This document shows, piece by piece, positions 33,050 through 44,929 of a DNA stretch of 64,000 nucleotides. Made by a program: the position numbers and the translations under genes. Within the stretch, counting starts at the first letter, position 1. Each line of letters opens with the position of its first letter. The notes beneath the pieces are model-generated. The model saw nothing but the letters and a program-made list of their open reading frames with translations, did no database searches and was not told where the DNA came from. The DNA is taken from positions 124,001 through 188,000 of the forward strand of contig JAVXUO010000818.1 in assembly GCA_033065855.1 (NCBI GenBank), read 5' to 3'. Source of the DNA: Escallonia rubra. Taxonomy: Eukaryota; Streptophyta; Magnoliopsida; Escalloniales; Escalloniaceae.

Positions 33050-36000
33050 TGTAACACCCTGAACCAAGATATGTCTAGCCGGTTGGTTTATTATCTAGGC
33101 GACGACTTTTATACGCGAGATTTAACGTCGATTTCTATTAGCGAAATTTTATCGGCAACATTAGCGTCGATTAGCGTAATTGAATTTTTAACGGCTATAT
33201 TTAACGACAAATTTTTAGAAAATCATAAGTTGACGACAACAGATATTATTAATGTTGATTGATGTATTTTGCGACAATTAGCATTAACAGTATTTTAGAA
33301 AATCTTAGCGACAAATTTACTAGTGTCGGTATATTTTTAGCGACAAGTTATTTAGAATATCGGTGCGCTTATTATTAGCAATGATTTGCGAAACGAGATA
33401 ATGTAGTAACCCGTTAACAATTGGCGTAGCACATAAAGTGTCGTAAGTATTTTATTCGTTGGACGTTAAGAAGTTTTAGCGACAAAAGGGTGAGAAGTTT
33501 TCTTGTCTTTGCCCAAATTAGGGTTTCGGATTATATATAAACATGACATTCTCTGGCAGCCGACCCTAGTTTTCTCTCCACCGCGCCACCTCTGTTCGAG
33601 CAAAGGATACCGAGAGGAAGAGAGGGAATTCGCCGGAGATTGAAGAACGTTTTCTGGTAAGCTTACTTTTCAAAGCTAAGTTTATACGAGAGGATATTAT
33701 AGTTGATGCAATTGGGTCCTCCTTATACATAAAATCTGAGAACTTTATTTAGATCAGTGTAATACACATGGGTACATACATATACGGATTGCGGCGACAG
33801 CCATGGCGCCTAGATGGGCTCGTGAGAGATAGCCATGGCTGCGTAGAAACGGAGTATGGTAGTAAGGTTACCATGAAGGACTTGTAGCGCAAGGAGTGTA
33901 GAGACAGCCATGGCTGCCTTTGCATAGAAACGGATGGAGGTGCGGCTGTTTTGATTGTGAAAATAGACGGTGTTGATGTGGCCATGTGCGATGAAGAAGA
34001 GGAGGGAGTAGCAGCGCGGCGAGGCCGTTGCCGGCGAATGCCGTGTGGCTTGGGCAAGGAGAAAAACCCATGTCGCACGGCAGTGGGTATATGATGTTTG
34101 GAGTGTGAAATGAAATGTGGAAAGAGCAGTGAATATAAGTTGTGTAATGTGTACAGTGGGTATAGTTGCCATGGGTGGTGCATGTATCAATGTATGTGTT
34201 ATAGTGTATATATATGTGTGCGCAGAAAGAGTGAAACGGTGGGAGTGCAGATGTGGTGTGCACTGTGTGAAAGAGCCGTGAGAAGAGAGTAGCCGTGAAG
34301 AGTGAGATGCATATGGGTATGCGTAAATGTGGGTATATCTAAGTGTTAAAGTGCAAGCTTGAGAGTGTAGTGTGTGCGTGTACTTGAGAGTGAGTGGGTG
34401 TTAGTGTTCTGGGAAGAGACCTTGGACAAGGGTGGCAGGAAGAAGCCACTGCCTACTGGGGCTTTGGACAAAATGCTGAAGGTGATACTTGAAGATTAGT
34501 ATATGTGATGTGATTGTGCATCTTAGGGAACCTGTGCTACGTAGGTGTGGAGTGCATGTGTTAAACTAACAAAGGAGACCCACTAACTCATGGTGTGGAA
34601 GACGTGTGCCAGCTATATGTGTGTTTATTAGGTGTAATAGTTTGTGTCACTCATGCATTAAACTTAAAAGTGTCGCTAATGGTTATCCCTTTTAACAGTT
34701 ACTTTCCGAATTTTTAATAAATATTTAGGAATTTATTTGGATAAAACTCAAAAGAGTAATCTATGTTATTTTTGCAAGATCTACACACAGGAAACATTTT
34801 AGATTTTTCTGAGCTCGGGAAGCATGCTAACTAGTTTTATCCGTATAGGAGATTTCGGAGTATTTTAAAATAGTAAACTAAGTTATTAAATTATGAAACT
34901 TTTAAAATAGTCTTATGTAGCTATGATATAATATTTTCCAGAGTTTCAAAAGTTTTGAAAGTCATTTGCTATTTTTAACGTTATTAACAGCGTAGCGCTC
35001 GATCGTGTATCGCGTAACGCTTTACTATTGCAACAATTTATTTAAACTATTTTAAAGACCTCTTCTAAACAGTTTTAGACAAAGTGCAAAACTGAAACTC
35101 CCCTTATTTTTGGGAAACCTTCGACGTGGAATTTTCTCAGATTTATCTGGACATGGGAAATGTCTCGAACAATTCTATTTTCAAAACAGGTTTTTGAATT
35201 ATTTAACATAGTAAACAAATTATTTTTAGCCTAGAATTTCTCAGTAGCCTAAAAGTAGTGAGAGGCTTAAGCGTCTAAAAGTTTGTGGCATTCCAGCGCC
35301 GTTCGGTATATTTTTTAAAACATGAGCATTAGCGCTCAATTTAAGGAGCGACTTAGGGTTCCGAGCGGGAAATTCCCCGAGGGGCCATTATAGTCCGAAA
35401 ATCCCACCTAGCTGTTTAAAACAGTCTTTCAGGTTATATCGGCATATGTAATGGTACGTTTGAAGTCGGGGGTAAATAAGAATCTTACTGAAGTCGAGGG
35501 GCGGTTTAGTAATTTCACTCACTCAAGAGAAACGTAATACTTAGGCGTGCTCGAGCGGTAATTAATGACGTCCTTGTGGTTTGTTATTTAGGTTTCGGTA
35601 GTCAAGAGATAGGAGCGACTGTTGATCGAGCTCAAGAACCAATTACTGAGCAAGGTAAGTACTCCTGCCATATTCCTCCGTAAACCCTATTTTCCGTCTA
35701 TGTATATGTATAAATGATTTGTTCCATTTAAAAGTTTTAAAGCCTTTCACACGCTACTGCTTTTCTGTAAATTGGTTGATGAGAAAATGCCTCAAAAATG
35801 CCATGGAATGTTTCTATGAATAGTTGTATTGTAAAGTTGGCTTATGTTAAATGAGACGGTATATTTGGCTTGGTTGTTGTGCCCCATATCCACGGGGGAA
35901 AGTTGGATTGTTGGGTCCTGGTCAACGGGACGATACGTTGACGCACAATACTGTTGCTCGTGGTGCGCCCTTGCGTCCACAATAATATGTATCCTGGATG

Positions 36001-36749
36001 AAGGAGGGATTGTGGGCCTTAGTCAGGGGGGCGCATACCCTGACCAAATAATGTTCATCCCAGGTGGAGTAGGGATTGTGGGCCCTAGTCAGGGGGGAAC
36101 GTACGCTGACCGCAACATACCTATGTTATGATGAACTGTGATAGTTGTTAATGAGCCTACTTGATATCATACTTCGTTTTTGAGAATCTTGGATAATTGC
36201 TTTCATAAAGTAGATATATGTATAGTATCTCTTGTGAAAATGTTTACCAGTTTTAAATTGAAGAAAACCATGGCATGTTTCATGTTTTTATGAATCCCAA
36301 AATCTATTTTAGGGATATGGTTTGTGTACTTACTGGGCCCCAAGCTCACCCCTTTTTATAAATGTTTTCAGGTGAACACCTAGTTGAACCTCAATGCTAT
36401 GAGGGTAATGAAAATGAAGTCGCAGGAGATGCTCATCAGGACGTTTGTTTAAGCCCTCGAGAAATTGTAGAACCGCCAGTTATTTATTTGAATTGTTCGT
36501 AGCTTAATTTCAGGAATTTTTCTTTAAAATAAATACTATCAGTTTTTATGGAGGAATTTAGTGGAGATAATGTTGAAAAGAGCTGTAAGGACATCTTTAG
36601 AAGTCATGTTATGGTTTAGTTAATGTATGATCTTAGAATTGTGTACAGGTTTAAATAAGGCCTGGCAGAGCCCTTGGTTGGAGTGTATTGGGTCTGCGGC
36701 CGGTCACGTGCCTAGCTCGCGGGCCTGCCCGTGGGTTCGGGTCGTGACA
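33050..36749 (+). mobile_element. 3.7-kb solo LTR, gypsy-type
   Basis: It begins TGTAACACCC, ends GGGTCGTGACA, and is flanked by the perfect 5-bp duplication CATCT (33045-33049 and 36750-36754). The flanking sequence continues across it as one copia LTR. TG...CA ends and no internal coding region indicate a solo LTR left by LTR-LTR recombination. Its length and TGTAACACCC start recall Tekay/Del chromovirus LTRs, but that assignment is inference. A TATATATAAA at 33531-33540 is a likely promoter. A splice-donor-like GGTAAGC follows at about 33656. Confidence 0.87.
35996..36118. repeat. tandem repeat in the solo LTR
   Basis: Two clear units of about 64 bp share GG(A)GTAGGGATTGTGGGCC(C)T, then TAGTCAGGGGGG and ACC(CTGACC). 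A more diverged third unit lies upstream near 35890-35935 (GGTCCTGGTCAACGGGACG). Confidence 0.65.
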
Positions 36750-37182
36750 CATCTACTTCTTGAGAGTGAAATCTTGTACACATTTCTTCATCTAAAGTTT
36801 CTTGTATCAAAGCTTGGGGTTGTCAAGCTTTGGAGCTTTGGGTTTGTCAAAACTTGTTCTTGATGTGGGCATATCATCAAGGGATTGTAAGAGGTTCGAT
36901 CTTGACATGTAAGGAAGATCATACTAGTGGATTCTAGGGCCTTTCAAGGGACTTCCTTGAAGGGGTGGACGTAGGCTTGAGGGTATATCAAGCCAAACCA
37001 TTTAAATCTCCTTGTCAAGTATCTCTAAACCCTTCTATCTTTACATTATCGTTTTACATTTGTGTTGAGATTGGTTGTTTGCTTATTTAAGTTATTGAGA
37101 TTGAGGTTTGTTGTTTGTTAATTTTTAAAGTAGTCTTAAAACCCTATTCACCCCCCCCCCCCCCCTCTAGGGTTATCTTTTT

Positions 37183-37262
37183 GGTTTCAGATGCTTTCCA
37201 AGTCAAACGCATCTTGGTCGATACAGAAAGCTCGGCCGACAAAATGTTGTGGATGAAATCCG
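37183..37262 (+). pseudogene. retroviral-type aspartic protease fragment (gypsy)
   Basis: A short stretch reads F-Q-V-K-R-I-L-V-D-T-E-S-S-A-D-K-M-L-W, matching the gypsy protease core around D-T-G-S-S-A-D with glycine replaced by glutamate. It lies directly against the end of the copia 3' LTR, so the copia element may have inserted into a gypsy pol gene. No other pol part remains. Confidence 0.6.
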
Positions 37263-37317
37263 GAACTCGTTTGTGAATAGACCTGCACAGCAAAAGACAA
37301 CACCGGTGACTCGCCGG

Positions 37318-37438
37318 AGGGAGTTATAGGCAACGAACTTTTAGCGACGGGGTGTCCGTCGCTAAAAGTCTTTGGCGACAGATGTATGGCTTTTAGTGAC
37401 AGAAATGTTTGTTGCTAAAAGTCTCTTTTCTTGTAGTG
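37318..37438. mobile_element. CACTA-type transposon terminus (fragment)
   Basis: On the minus strand the sequence starts CACTACAAGAAAAGAG at 37438 and continues with repeats of TTTTAGCGACGG / GTCGCTAAAAGT in both orientations. CACTACAAGAAA ends with TTTAGCGAC subterminal repeats are typical of plant CACTA (En/Spm) elements. The other terminus is not in the window. Confidence 0.6.
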
Positions 37439-37915
37439 ACATCAATACACTTAGATTACACAAATAACACACTAATACAAATTACACACACAATCACGCA
37501 CATACTTATACACCCGAAGCACAATCCCACATACACACTCTTCACACACTGAACACACACTAACACCACCAGTTTCGCGCACACACACTAGCACCCCCCT
37601 ACCCCCCACAATACCACACATATACACACTTAACACACACAATTACACCTCAATTACACAGAAACTCACACCCATCTACACAACTACACACACACACACA
37701 CTAATTATACACAATTACACACCCTTGAACACCCACACACACACTCTGTGATTCCGCATACACCAACTCCCTACATACACGAACACAGACTCACAGTAAT
37801 TCATGGCTGCTAAGCAGCCTTGACCTCCCCTCATACCCACAAACTCACAATCTCGCACACTACACGGTTTATATACACACATCACCGAAAACACACATTG
37901 AGTTTAACACACTGA
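37439..37915. repeat. cryptic (CA)n-rich region
   Basis: Low-complexity ACAC / ACACACTA sequence with many interruptions; no gene. Confidence 0.8.
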
Positions 37916-38489
37916 AAGGGGTAAAGAGATTACCATTGCAAGGTCTCTTAATCTCTTTGTCATCCCCTACTTTCTCCCTGATTTATTCTCCCTTGAGCAC
38001 CCTTCTTCCTCAGTTTCCCTCGAACTCTTATGCTCTGTTTATCTTTTCACTATGTTTCTCTGTTCTGTTTCTTTCTGTATTCTCTTCTCTTTTCCCAAAT
38101 TTCCTCTCTTGTTTTCCTTTTTTTCCCTTTTAAAATCAAACCATTACTTAATGATTTAATTTCATTAGTCACCCTTTTCAAAAGTAGGAGATGGAATCTT
38201 CTTAACACGAATTCCACAACAATTAGACATATACCATGTTATTTTTGAAAATTACAAAATTGCCTCCAAAGTTTTTTATTTTACAAAATGGCCCCAAAAA
38301 CTTTGAAAATTACATTTTAACCCCAAAATCATTTTAAGCTCCTATAATACCCGAGCATTGTTCAAACTTATCGCCCGTTTATTTTTTGGGTCATAGATAA
38401 TTACTTTAAACAGCTCGGAAAGTGTGGAATATTACAATAAAAAGGCAAATTACGCAAAGTTTAAATTGGAGTTTACCATCTTGACTTAA
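37916..38489. other. T/C-rich spacer, no gene
   Basis: Contains a CCCCAAAA(A/T) segment (about 38250-38340) typical of dispersed plant repeats. No coding exon recognised. Confidence 0.4.
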
Positions 38490-40300
38490 GCGAGATCCTT
38501 GAGCCCAAACACCTCATCGTCTTTCTTTGGCTGGGGGATCGACCACCTTAAGGATGACACGACGATCCCCCGAGTCAGACTCTACCTCAGCCCCCGATCC
38601 AAAGTCCCCGTCTAATACATCTCGATGGGAGGGGTCACCAAGATGTGCACCTTGACATCCATATGGTGTTGGAAGAGCACCTTCTCCCCTCGGTAAAACG
38701 TATTCTTGGAGTACCCTACTAACAAAACCTGGCACCAGGTGAGTGCTAACTCCTCCGGATAAGCCTCTGCTCCCTCCCACTTGGACATGATAGCTTGGAA
38801 AAAGAGAACGGATGTGAGTATTCATGAGCAAACATTAATGGAAAATCAAAGGTTAAAATGAACAAATAACTCACCAGGCACTGAGTCAACCGTTGAAGCT
38901 GTCCAAATAGTCCCTTACCGTGGCCCCAACTCGCTCAGTCCAGAAGTTCCACGGGTACATCGCCAGCTCGGTGTCATCAGTATGCCTTGTTGCAATGCAC
39001 ATGATCCCAAAATCTGGAATGCCCAAATCCGTGACAAGGGACAAAACGACGTATCTAGTGCATAAATGAGAATAATTAAAAAGGTTTAAAAGATAGAGAA
39101 ATACATCCCAGACATCATAGTACCCCATAAAACTCGAGGACTGCCCCTGGATATGGCGCCCATCGAGTGGTATCAATGGTCTATGGCCAGAGTACACCAG
39201 TCGTACTCCCCTATCTCCCAGACGTCCTCCAGAGCCCTTAAGTACCAGAGCTGCACTGAGTCATCCCCATTGCTAAACAACGTCTCTCCGAAGACGTACA
39301 ACAAAAATTCCCAAGACGTATTGGTCAATCGACGCCTCATCGGCGTACTCAAGGGTCATACCCTCGTAGTGGGCACAGAGGGTACCAAGCAAAATGGAGC
39401 CGCCCTTCTTATAGGACGACTTGAAATCGAGCAACTGGACCATGAGGTTACAGTCCTTGTCGAGATCATAGGCCCATGGAATAGGCCTCCCTTAGACGTA
39501 AATACTCGTTATATTCGCAAAGTCGTACGGGGTAAGCGTGGCCTCCCCAAACGGTAAGTGGAACTTATTGGTGGAATACCACAAACGCTCCGCCAAACAC
39601 AAAAGATGATTTTTACTTTGGGTAGAAGCATGTAACCCATTCAGAAAAGTTCAAAATCGGTCTCGGCTATCTTTTTCTACACTGAATCTGGCATTCTCTT
39701 TCATTATTGCCATACCAGATTTAGGGAGCCCCTACAACGAATGTTCATAGGGATGGGTTGCACAAAACCAAATGGAAAAAAGGAAAAAAAAAAATCAAAG
39801 AGCCTTCCGGTTTATGCATGGGGTGCATGAAAATTATGGAAGAGAACTAGTATGGACCCTACTTTGCATTGCCTTCTTTATTAGGGTCCATGAAAGAGGA
39901 TTGAGCCAAGAAACATACATTAAGATATAGATTTCCCTCTACTTCAATTAAAAGAAGAACAAGCACTTGAAAGCCTTTTCGACTATTTTAAATAGGGCAA
40001 TCCCGAGCGGTTGATAACTTCACTTGCTATTTTCCATGTTATATCGCTCAAATTAGCCATGAAATGAGGACTTTACTTCCTCTCATGGGGAGTGCCTATT
40101 GTGTGAAAAAAGTGTGTGAGAGTGTGTGTAATTAAAAGGTAATCGGTAGAATACATACCTCGTCGGTGAAAAAATTGGTGGCTAAGATGAATATCTTGAT
40201 CCGGAGTAAGCATGGAGTGATCATCTGTCCGGATGATTGTCCATAATCGAGAAACACGCCCGATTTGGTGCCCACCCTAGTGTCCTCTCCTACTGCGTAG
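38490..40300 (-). pseudogene. plant mobile domain (PMD) gene, broken
   Basis: Minus-strand pieces match the PMD or aminotransferase-like domain found in MAIL/MAIN proteins and in many retro- and DNA transposons. A possible 5' exon at about 40290-40159 (LTPDQDIHLSHQFF, donor GTATGT) comes first. A segment at about 39590-39440 follows (ERLWYSTNKFHLPFGEATLT, PYDFANITSI, IPWAYDL). Then comes a stretch at about 39310-39150 (FGETLFSNGDDSVQLWYLRA, EIGEYDW). The exact frame changes at least once, and an in-frame stop lies just after ITSIYV. The acidic/serine piece at 38831-38514 may be a C-terminal exon. It is decayed, and whether the source was a host gene or a transposon gene cannot be told. Confidence 0.55.
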
Positions 40301-41019
40301 GAATTTCATCTTTATGTGAGAAATTGGGGAAGAGAGAGATTCTATGAATTTCTAGGGGAGAAGTATGATTAGGTAAGATTGGGGGGAGAGAGAGAGAGAA
40401 TTCCTTCTTATGACCAAATTTCAGAGAGAGAATGAATAGATTATGATTGAAGCTCTATGGTAGAACCCTAATATCATGCCCAAATGTGGACGGATAAACC
40501 GACCAATTTCCATTTAAATCTGTCAAATTCACTGACTAATTGACCAGTTCTCGATACCTTAATTTGTCAAAATTCAAACCCTCTGACTAACCAGACGACT
40601 TTCGATATTATTTTGACTCATCCTCCTCTCTGATCAACATGCTGATTTTTGACCTAAAAAAAAGGAAAAAAAAATCTTTTTGCATGCTTTTTGAAATACA
40701 TATTTGCATACCCTTGGATGCTCATGTGCTTGTGTGCCCTGCATGCTTGTGTGGTCTTTCTTTCCATAAAATTCCATGTATTGCCTACATGTGTATTCTG
40801 CTTGGTACCCAGCTCATTCGCCTAAGGCATTTTTATCCAGCATTTGTGTGCTTGCATGCTTGCCTGTGCATGTTTTTCATCCTACCTTCGGATTGTTTTC
40901 CTATCCGATTACACAAAATTATTGCTCTGTTCAGCGATTTTTATACAGTGTAAGGCCAATACAAGATCCCATGTTTTGTTGCCAGATGTAACATTTCTTC
41001 ATATCGAGTGATCTTATAT
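40301..41019. other. spacer, no gene
   Basis: Short GA microsatellite at about 40383-40400 and TTTGACC-containing AT-rich sequence. No recognisable coding region. Confidence 0.4.
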
Positions 41020-41700
41020 ATCAAAGGGACTCAACTGTTTCAACGCGTTGTTGGCTCTGGCTCTTGGATATATTCCAGTGCTCCTAACTGACCAACCACT
41101 TTTAAGAGTTGTTTGCTCTGGCTCTTATGTTCACCCTTTCTTCATATCTAAGCGACCAGCCTTGCGACTAACCGCTTGGATGCGTTGTTAGCTCCGACTC
41201 TTGGATATATCCTAGTGTCCATATGTCAAAGCGACCAACCGTTTTGACGCGTTGTTGGCTCTGGCTCTTAGATATATCCCACTGTTCTTAAGTGACCAAG
41301 TGCTTCGACGTGTTGTTGGCTCTGGCTCTTAGCTTCACCCTTTCCTCAATTTGAGCGACCAACCGCTTGAGGGCGTTGTTTACTCCGGCCCTAAGATGTA
41401 AATTTAGCTAGGACTAAGTGACCAGCCACTTCGCTATCTTGTTGGCTCCAGGTCTTAGTCATAAGCTTTTCGTGTATCTTGACGATCAATCGTTGTTACT
41501 ATTGGCTCCGGCGTCTAGATGTACGAAGTGTAAGCGACCAATCGTTATTGCTATTTGCTCCGGCTCTTAAACATGATTTCTCATTATTCTTAGACGACCA
41601 ATTATTGTTACTGTTAGCTCAGGCTTCTAAGGATGTGCCCCTTGCTTGAAGACCAATAGTTGTTATTATTGGCTCCGGCTGAAGACAAGGTTTAAGTTCA
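41020..41700. repeat. degenerate tandem array, about 60-90-bp units
   Basis: At least ten diverged units share CGACCAACCG(C/T)TT(G/T)..., then CG(C/T)GTTGTTGGCTC(T/C)GGCTCTTA(G/A)ATATATCC. They have a regular GTTGTTGGCTC(T/C)GGCTCTT core. They probably belong to the long LTR or untranslated part of a retrotransposon remnant that continues to about 43345. Confidence 0.75.
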
Positions 41701-41976
41701 CTTTCCCTTGTTACTGTTGGCTTCGGCTTTGGCAAATATCCTTGTCCTTTACGAACTACTTTGGTCTGATTCCTCCCCATAGGATACATAAGAAGCCCCG
41801 TAAAGGTCCGACTTCATATGTGTGTCATGGTCCGCAAGTTTGCTCAGAGTCATGTGGTCTTTTTCGTACTTCATTACAAAAATATGTTATTTTTGGTGAT
41901 GTTCACCCACAAGCAAGCTCCCTCACCGAAGGGCTCTGTAGACATCTCATTGTTGTAGTAATTATAAATTAAATAA

Positions 41977-43345
41977 TGTTGGGCTTTATTATTAATTAGG
42001 TTTTATATTAAAGGTTAGGCCTAAAAATATATTCTAATTAATTTGGTTCAGTCTAATAGTCCAGTCTAGCAGTCCTGGTGTCTAGTCTAGTTGTCTTATC
42101 CAATCTAGCAGTCATGGTGTCTAGTCTAGTCCATCAATCAATTATAGTCTAGTCTAGGTGTTCAGTCAGTTATAGGGCTCAGTCCAGTCCAATTGTGTCC
42201 GACCAGGCCATGTCTAGATTGTGATTTGTCTAGATGATTTAAGGGATTATTTGTGATATATCCTTGATGCAAGTGATTAAATCAATTATTTATATGATTT
42301 ATGAAGATAATTGTCGAATTTGGTATATCCCATATGCAAAATCATAGATAACTACCGAATTGGGGTCAGATAGTGCCTTGAAATTCAGGAAAAATATTAT
42401 AAGATCATGGGATGAACCTATAGGTTAATTGACTTTTGTCAATTTGCGATTTTTATAAACTATTATGTCTTATCATTAGATTACAAATTGATATTAGCCA
42501 TCTTTATCATTTTTGGCATCCCAGATCAATATAAATTGGGCCCTTGGCCCATATTTTCAAAGATCTAAGCCCTAGAGCTTTATAGCATTTCTCTTAGAAG
42601 TGGTAGAGCATCTCTAAAGGGAATTTAACACTTCATATTTGACTTCTCTATATACGCAAGTCGCTTGCATCGTGGATTCATCACAAAGCATTCTCAAGTC
42701 TTTTAGGCAAACGTATTCTAGAAAGGTACGTTTTACTATTTTCTAGACTAGTTTAAATTATAATAGTCTCGAGTGTTTCCCCTCCCGGCGATCACATTTT
42801 GTTATACAAACTATAAAAAAAAGTCTTTTAGTTAATTTCTCAGTTCGAGTCTAAGACCGAAGTGTATGTCGTATCCCGTGGGGTCTGGTCGAACTACGAT
42901 AGTTTTGATTCTAGTTTGTCTGACCAGATATATAGGTCATTTGACCCCTGTTGTTAACTGACTTTGCTTTCACTTAAGACAAAGGCTTTAATTGACTCCA
43001 ACCACCCTACGGCTTCCAAACCCCAGTTTTCAAGCTCTCATGAGGCCTTCCAGAGAAGACCTCATTTATGGCAAACCAATAATATAGAAACAAACTTAGG
43101 ATTAAATGTTTTTATTGCGTATTTTCATGTTTATGTGTTTAAGGTAAAAAAACAACAGAACTGAAGTATAGACCGAAAGGAAATGGCAGTGCATAACACC
43201 TTCCCGTCGTATAACTTAAACCCCGAACCCGTTTATTTGTTTTTAGTAGACTAGTAGTCAAGTGGAAACTTCTAGTGTCCTTTCAGGTTTTTCTTATTTC
43301 CTCGTGTCTTAATTAAATAAGATGGCGACTCCATAAAATTCCTTC
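41977..43345 (+). mobile_element. LTR retrotransposon remnant with a primer-binding-site-like end
   Basis: It contains a GTCTAGTCTAG / AGTCCAGTC short-repeat stretch (42040-42200). It ends with an LTR-type R/U5 context (AACACCTTCCCGTCGTATAA, then CCCGAACCCG) and then AAGATGGCGACTCCATAAAA at about 43321. TGGCGACTCC is the common gypsy primer-binding-site core. No coding region follows, so it is a fragment. The left boundary is uncertain and may include the tandem array starting at 41020. Confidence 0.45.
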
Positions 43346-44189
43346 TAGGGATTTTTTCGAGACGTTCGCTACAAGCTTGTTGGAGTTTGGGGAAGCAGTT
43401 GATGCATCATTGGAAGTTTTTCTTTGCACTTTCTTGAGATTTTTAATATAGCTACAACTGCCTTGCTATTGGTTGGTGGGGAGAACACTTCTGCTGTGAT
43501 GTATGAGAGTTCTTTTGCTTTCTCCTATGGCATAGGGAATGGATCATTGTAGATTATGTCAATGTTGGGTGAGAACTCATTGGTTGATGAGAAAAAACAC
43601 CATTTTAGATTTCCTTAGGCTGATTGGAGAGGTGGGTGTTCTTGTTAGAGGTAGGTTTATCTTTTTCTGTATCCTCAAAGTTAGGCGCCTTACAGAGGAG
43701 AAAAGGAGAAAGGCGCTGGGGAGGAGGAGCTTGAGAATTTGATGACTGCTGAGAGACATTAAGGTCTAGATGTCATGTGGCCATAAGACATGGTCGAGCT
43801 AAAGTAGGTGGTTCCAAGGCCTAGAGAGGTCCACTTGCCGTAGAGCAGAGGGAAGCATTTATTAGGGTGGCTACAATATCTTATTTTGGTAGGTCTTTTT
43901 CCTAGAGCGACACACCATATTTGATCATTTAAATACTTTTCCAAAGAATTGGAAGGTTCCACTGAAATGGCTTTAATGTTATTCGAGGAATGAGAATGTG
44001 TACAGTTAGTGTGTTCAGTTTGGTTTAGTTGCTTCTTAGAGGTAGTTGGATTGTAAGGGTTAAGATTGTTATAAGGCAATTGGAATGGAATTACATGCAA
44101 TAAGTTCAACTCATCCACGTCTGCCTTGGATGAAGAAAAGACTAGAGGAGAGGGTGATAGGTAAGGTCGGTGCAGGGTGATAACCCCTT
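43346..44189. other. no gene recognised
   Basis: Minus-strand frames here (for example 44199-43759) show no family I recognise and could be leftovers of the same LINE- or gag-like element seen at 45720-44930. Confidence 0.35.
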
Positions 44190-44467
44190 CATTTAACACT
44201 TTTTACACTTTTTTGTTTCTATTTCTCTCTCCACATTTAAATCTCCATCAACTCATTTTCTCTCTCCTAACTCTCTTTCTTACACTTTTTTGTTCATTTC
44301 TCTCTCCACATTTAACACTCCACTAACTCATTTTCTATCTCCTGGCCCACTTTCTTCCCCTCCTCTCTCTATAAGGTTGAATGGAAAACACACTATATAT
44401 CACTTAAGTTTTTAATCTGCGTGCATTTTTATTTTATTTTATCAAATTATGTTGGACGGAATGAGTA
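44190..44467 (-). mobile_element. Stowaway-type MITE, partly decayed
   Basis: The right end GGACGGAATGAG is followed by the TA target. The inside, with alternating TTACACTTTTTTGT..., ATTTCTCTCTCCACATTTAA and CCTGGCCCACTTTCTTCCCC blocks, is the reverse complement of the MITE at 57526-57896 in recognisable order. The left terminus is lost. Confidence 0.65.
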
Positions 44468-44929
44468 CTTTATAGATAATGTTTTTTGAGCTAAGGGCAG
44501 GTCATCTAACGGTTTTAATGCAATATATGGAGAAACCAAGTGATGATTGCCTTTTGACTTGAAGTTCTTAAATGGCATGTAAGCATTTAAGGCCAGAGAC
44601 ATGTCCTAATGTAGGAAGCATCTTGCCTTTGAAGTCTTGCCTATTGCTTACATCATTCCTAACGTCACTATGTAACAATGGCATATATGCGGGTTCACTA
44701 CAACTGCCGTAGCTAGTAATTTTTGGCGATGTCAAAATTTTTTTTTGCCTTTTTGGGTAAAGAGCGATACCTTGAAGTTGCTCCATCATCGAATCAAATC
44801 CATTGGTTTCACATATGGACTTTTCTTCACTATAATCTTGGTAGTGGCTCAAACCTAGAGCGTCTGCTTGAGAATTCACAAAGCTGAAAGTCTGACCAAG
44901 AGGATGTGACCTTGTCCAAAAATTTGCTT

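Larger units (their letters stand above)
17900..37175 (+). mobile_element. SIRE/Maximus-like Ty1-copia element, 5'-truncated and interrupted
   Basis: The parts in order are the end of pol (reverse transcriptase, RNase H), an envelope-like third frame, a long 3' non-coding part with GGGGGAGAAAA and AGGGGGAGC runs, a polypurine tract and a 3' LTR. This order is characteristic of SIRE-type copia elements. The 5' LTR, gag, protease and integrase are absent. It carries two later insertions: a gypsy-type element at 21916-31797 and a solo LTR at 33050-36749. Removing both leaves about 5.7 kb. All coding parts are disrupted, so the element is inactive. Confidence 0.75.
32198..37175 (+). repeat. 3' LTR of the SIRE-like element, split by a solo LTR
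   Basis: It starts TGTTAACC right after the polypurine tract. It runs to 33049, is interrupted at 33050-36749, and resumes at 36755 to about 37175. The joined length is roughly 1.3 kb. The end is a C-run (37151-37165) followed by TCTAGGGTTA, and the last bases appear cut. No matching 5' LTR is in the window. Confidence 0.7.

Noticed and set aside
33749..34292. Three overlapping minus-strand frames and one plus-strand frame
   Set aside because: They lie in the solo LTR, overlap in several frames and have no recognisable domain.
39153..39557. Plus-strand 134-residue frame
   Set aside because: It is the complement of the recognisable minus-strand plant-mobile-domain sequence.
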